Origin: an uncultured Streptococcus sp.
Lineage (GTDB): Bacteria > Bacillota > Bacilli > Lactobacillales > Streptococcaceae
DNA: 64,000 nucleotides
Assembly: GCA_934196125.1 (NCBI GenBank)
Contig: CAKPVT010000003.1
Span: forward strand, 16,625 to 80,624
Direction: 5' to 3'
Shown: piece after piece, positions 61,673 through 64,000 of the stretch
Layout: each line of letters opens with the position of its first letter
How positions within the stretch are numbered: position 1 is the first letter of the stretch
Notes under the pieces: model-generated
Told to the model about the DNA's origin: nothing
The model's input: only the letters and a program-made list of their open reading frames with translations
The model's database searches: none
Program-made: the position numbers and the translations under genes

Positions 61673-63289
61673 TTGACCGAATTTAACGACGATAAGCCAA
61701 AAACTCAAAAAGAAAAAAGTTTCAAGGAGCAAATTTTAGCTGAGCTAGAAGAAACCAACCGTTTACGCAAGCAACACGATTTAGAACTTCAGCAGAAAGA
61801 AAAAGAAGCAGAAGAATTTGCGCGTAAGACAGCAGAATTGATGGCAGAATACGAAGACGAGGAGCGAAAAGAGCGCCAAGAGGCGGAAATTCGTGAAGAA
61901 AAGCGTCGCCTTGAAGAAAAAGCTCAAACAGCTCTTGCTGAAAACGAACAAGAAAGTTACCTTGTCCGAGCAACAGATGGTGTCGGCTTTGCTGGTATTC
62001 CAGATATTCCTGACGACATTACAAGCGATGACTCTCAAATTGCTGATTCTGATATGCAAGCTGAAGAAAATGTTCAGGATGAAGAAAGCGCTGCAAATAG
62101 CTCAGCAGAGACTAATACAGACTTGGAGAAAAACGTGGGAACAAAACGCAAAAGAAAGCGCCCAAAAACAGATAGTTTGGCACGACGCATTGCCTTGTTC
62201 TTGATGACAGCTATTATTATTGCTTTGTTAGCAACTGGATTTTTTGTTTATCGCTATGTTGATAGCGCTGTTGGAGCACTTGATAGCACATCAACAGAGT
62301 ACGTTACCGTTGAAATCCCAGAAGGTTCGGGGAACAAATATATCGGACAAATTCTAGAAAAAGCTGGCGTTATCAAGAGCGCAACGGTCTTTAATTACTA
62401 TACAAAGTTCAAAAATTATAGTAATTTCCAAAGTGGCTACTATAACCTACAAACTAGTATGGATTTAGAGGAAATCTGTAAGCTCCTTAAACAAGGTGGA
62501 ACAGCAGAGCCAGAAGAACCTTCTCTAGGAAAAATTCTGGTGACAGAAGGTTATACCATTAAACAAATTTCAGAAGCTGTTACGAAAAATACAGCGGACG
62601 ATGATTCATCAACACCTTTCACAGCAGATGACTTTTTGTCAGTTGTTCAAGATGAATCATTCATTTCAAAAATGGTTGAAAAACATCCGAAATTATTAGC
62701 GAATTTACCAAGTACAGATGAGGCGACGTATCAATTAGAAGGTTACCTTTTCCCAGCTACTTATAGCTACTATGAAGATACAACCATGGAAGATTTGGTT
62801 GAGCAAATGATTTCAACAATGGATTCGTACATGTCCAGTTACTATGATACGATTTCTGAAAAAGGCATGACTGTCAATGAAGTGCTTACGCTAGCCTCAT
62901 TGGTTGAAAAAGAAGGTTCAACAGATGATGACCGTCGTAATATTGCAAGTGTCTTTTACAACCGTTTAAATGCTAACATGGCCCTTCAAAGTAATATTGC
63001 TATTTTGTACGCTATGGGCAAACTTGGTGAAGAAACGACATTATCAGCGGATGCAAGTATTGACACATCCATTGATTCACCGTATAATGTTTATACCAAT
63101 ACTGGTTTGATGCCTGGTCCAGTTGATAGTCCAAGCTTATCAGCTATTGAGACGACTGTTAATCCGGCTTCAACAGATTACTACTATTTTGTAGCCGATG
63201 TGAATACAGGAACTGTTTATTACGCAGAAACCTACGAAGATCACGAAGCAAATGTTAAAAAATACGTTAATAGTCAATTAGATGAATAA
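61673..63289 (+). CDS. mltG: Endolytic murein transglycosylase MltG
   Basis: 538 residues from TTG 61673 with TAGGAGGA. A long acidic and coiled cytoplasmic part (to about 170), one membrane helix (ALFLMTAIIIALLATGFFVY, about 175-195), a LysM-like segment and the YceG catalytic domain with LEGYLFPATYSYYE (catalytic Glu) and LASLVEKEGSTDDDRRNIAS. It cuts nascent glycan chains at the septum or periphery. The long cytoplasmic part is typical of streptococci. Confidence 0.94.
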   Translation: MTEFNDDKPKTQKEKSFKEQILAELEETNRLRKQHDLELQQKEKEAEEFARKTAELMAEYEDEERKERQEAEIREEKRRLEEKAQTALAENEQESYLVRATDGVGFAGIPDIPDDITSDDSQIADSDMQAEENVQDEESAANSSAETNTDLEKNVGTKRKRKRPKTDSLARRIALFLMTAIIIALLATGFFVYRYVDSAVGALDSTSTEYVTVEIPEGSGNKYIGQILEKAGVIKSATVFNYYTKFKNYSNFQSGYYNLQTSMDLEEICKLLKQGGTAEPEEPSLGKILVTEGYTIKQISEAVTKNTADDDSSTPFTADDFLSVVQDESFISKMVEKHPKLLANLPSTDEATYQLEGYLFPATYSYYEDTTMEDLVEQMISTMDSYMSSYYDTISEKGMTVNEVLTLASLVEKEGSTDDDRRNIASVFYNRLNANMALQSNIAILYAMGKLGEETTLSADASIDTSIDSPYNVYTNTGLMPGPVDSPSLSAIETTVNPASTDYYYFVADVNTGTVYYAETYEDHEANVKKYVNSQLDE

Positions 63290-63298
63290 TAAATACTG

Positions 63299-63329
63299 AC
63301 AAACATGGTGTGGTTCACATCATGTTTGT
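63299..63329. terminator. Hairpin between mltG and greA
   Basis: ACAAACATGGTGTG (63299-63312) pairs with CACATCATGTTTGT (63316-63329), one G-T pair, followed by ATTTG. Strong stem but weak T-run. Confidence 0.65.
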
Positions 63330-63372
63330 ATTTGTAGGTTATCCAAATAAATTTTTAGAAAAGAGATAGAAA

Positions 63373-63855
63373 ATGGCAGAAAAAACTTATCCAATGACCC
63401 TTACTGAAAAAGAACAACTCGAACAAGAATTAGAAGAATTAAAATTAGTTAGTCGTCCAGAAGTTGTTGAACGTATTAAAATCGCACGTTCATATGGTGA
63501 CCTTTCTGAAAACTCAGAATACGATGCTGCTAAAGACGAACAAGCTTTCGTTGAAGGACAAATCCAAATCTTAGAAACTAAAATTCGCTATGCTGAAATC
63601 ATTGACAGCGATGCTGTTGCCAAAGATGAAGTAGCGATTGGTAAAACTGTTACTGTTGAAGAGGTTGGTACAACTGATAAAGACGTTTACCATATCGTTG
63701 GTGCAGCTGGTGCTGATATTTTTTCAGGACGTATTTCTAATGAAAGCCCAATTGCGCAAGCTTTAATCGGTAAAAAAACAGGCGACATCGTTACTATCGA
63801 ATCACCTGCAGGAAGCTACGACGTTAAAATCGTTAGTGTTGAAAAAACAGCTTAA
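63373..63855 (+). CDS. greA: Transcription elongation factor GreA
   Basis: 160 residues, full length. The N-terminal coiled coil includes SRPEVVERIKIARSYGDLSE and NSEYDAAKDEQAFVEGQI with its conserved tip acids; the C-terminal FKBP-like domain ends SPAGSYDVKIVSVE. It rescues backtracked RNA polymerase by stimulating transcript cleavage. RBS GAGAT. Confidence 0.96.
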   Translation: MAEKTYPMTLTEKEQLEQELEELKLVSRPEVVERIKIARSYGDLSENSEYDAAKDEQAFVEGQIQILETKIRYAEIIDSDAVAKDEVAIGKTVTVEEVGTTDKDVYHIVGAAGADIFSGRISNESPIAQALIGKKTGDIVTIESPAGSYDVKIVSVEKTA

Positions 63856-63861
63856 TAAATC

Positions 63862-63886
63862 AAAAGCCCCACAGAGGGCTTTTTCT
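63862..63886 (+). terminator. greA terminator
   Basis: AAAAGCCC (63862-63869), CACAGA region loop, GGGCTTTT (63876-63883), then TC. Confidence 0.9.
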
Positions 63887-63928
63887 TAATGTTAAAAATC
63901 AAAAAGGAACAGGAAGTTATTACTGATA

Positions 63929-64000
63929 TACTCCCCATATAGTAGACAGTGAAAAAACAAAAATTCACTAGAAACTATAAGGGGAGTTTTTATATGTCCA
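63929..64000 (+). mobile_element. Left end of an insertion sequence with transposase start
   Basis: ACTCCCC-ATATAGT (about 63929-63943) is mirrored by ACTATA-A-GGGGAGT (63974-63988), the latter containing the Shine-Dalgarno AGGGGAG for an ATG at 63994. TAGTAGACAGTG lies just inside. The layout of a terminal repeat, a leader and a transposase ATG is that of IS3-type elements; only three codons fit in the window, so the family is not certain. Confidence 0.5.

Noticed and set aside
1..64000. tRNA, rRNA, tmRNA or replication origin
   Set aside because: None seen on reading both strands, though small RNAs cannot be excluded by eye.

Overview
The window reads as a low-GC Gram-positive chromosome of a Streptococcus. 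Gene content and order (codY-pncA-gatCAB; yqeG-yqeH-yhbY-nadD-yqeK-rsfS-yqeM-tmcAL-yebC; lemA-htpX-yceD-covRS-nrdR-dnaB-dnaI-der; murC-mltG-greA) match streptococcal housekeeping blocks. A bovis/equinus-group species is my inference, not proven here. I saw no rRNA or tRNA gene and no CRISPR array.

Layout. 1-8550 is core: a UspA-like protein, a membrane-anchored glycerophosphodiesterase, an alanine-type aminotransferase, codY with its promoter, CodY box and a striking 9-bp tandem repeat in the 5' leader, a nicotinamidase, and gatCAB. 8551-19522 is accessory: orphan C-terminal toxin/immunity cassettes of a type VII (LXG-like) polymorphic toxin, a 5'-truncated Tn3-family transposase, a Bax-inhibitor-1-like protein, a decayed ISLre2 element, a holin-like mini-toxin, an IS3 element, and a second IS fragment fused to the tail of a drug-efflux gene. 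19523-27639 returns to core. 27826-29806 is a graveyard of fragments (peptidase C26, EssC ATPase, IS110, cystine-binding protein). 29817-34150 is the methionine uptake operon with a MET-box. 34181-37511 holds a collapsed Rrf2/oxidoreductase pair, brnQ and sstT. 37608-39628 holds toxin-like and membrane pseudogenes and an ecfT remnant. 39683-45115 is core (ktrAB, rsmG, lemA, htpX, yceD).

The most consequential region is 45319-51373. The two-component virulence regulator covRS is broken: covR keeps only its N-terminal receiver part and has a 10-base deletion across the phosphoacceptor site; covS keeps only its C-terminal catalytic part. Between them lie about 5.2 kb of foreign DNA with a HigBA toxin-antitoxin pair (toxin gene carries a nonsense codon), an HdeD-like protein, the remnant of an S8 protease resembling IetS of the IetAS phage/plasmid defence pair, an excisionase-like protein and a tyrosine integrase. 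From 51562 to the end the chromosome is core again (nrdR, dnaB, dnaI, der, a SNF2 helicase, murC, a GNAT, mltG, greA), ending in the left end of an insertion sequence.

Taken together, the housekeeping blocks are intact. Environment-facing genes (regulators, efflux, uptake, type VII secretion, defence) are heavily decayed, as in a strain that has adapted to a sheltered niche. This last point is inference.
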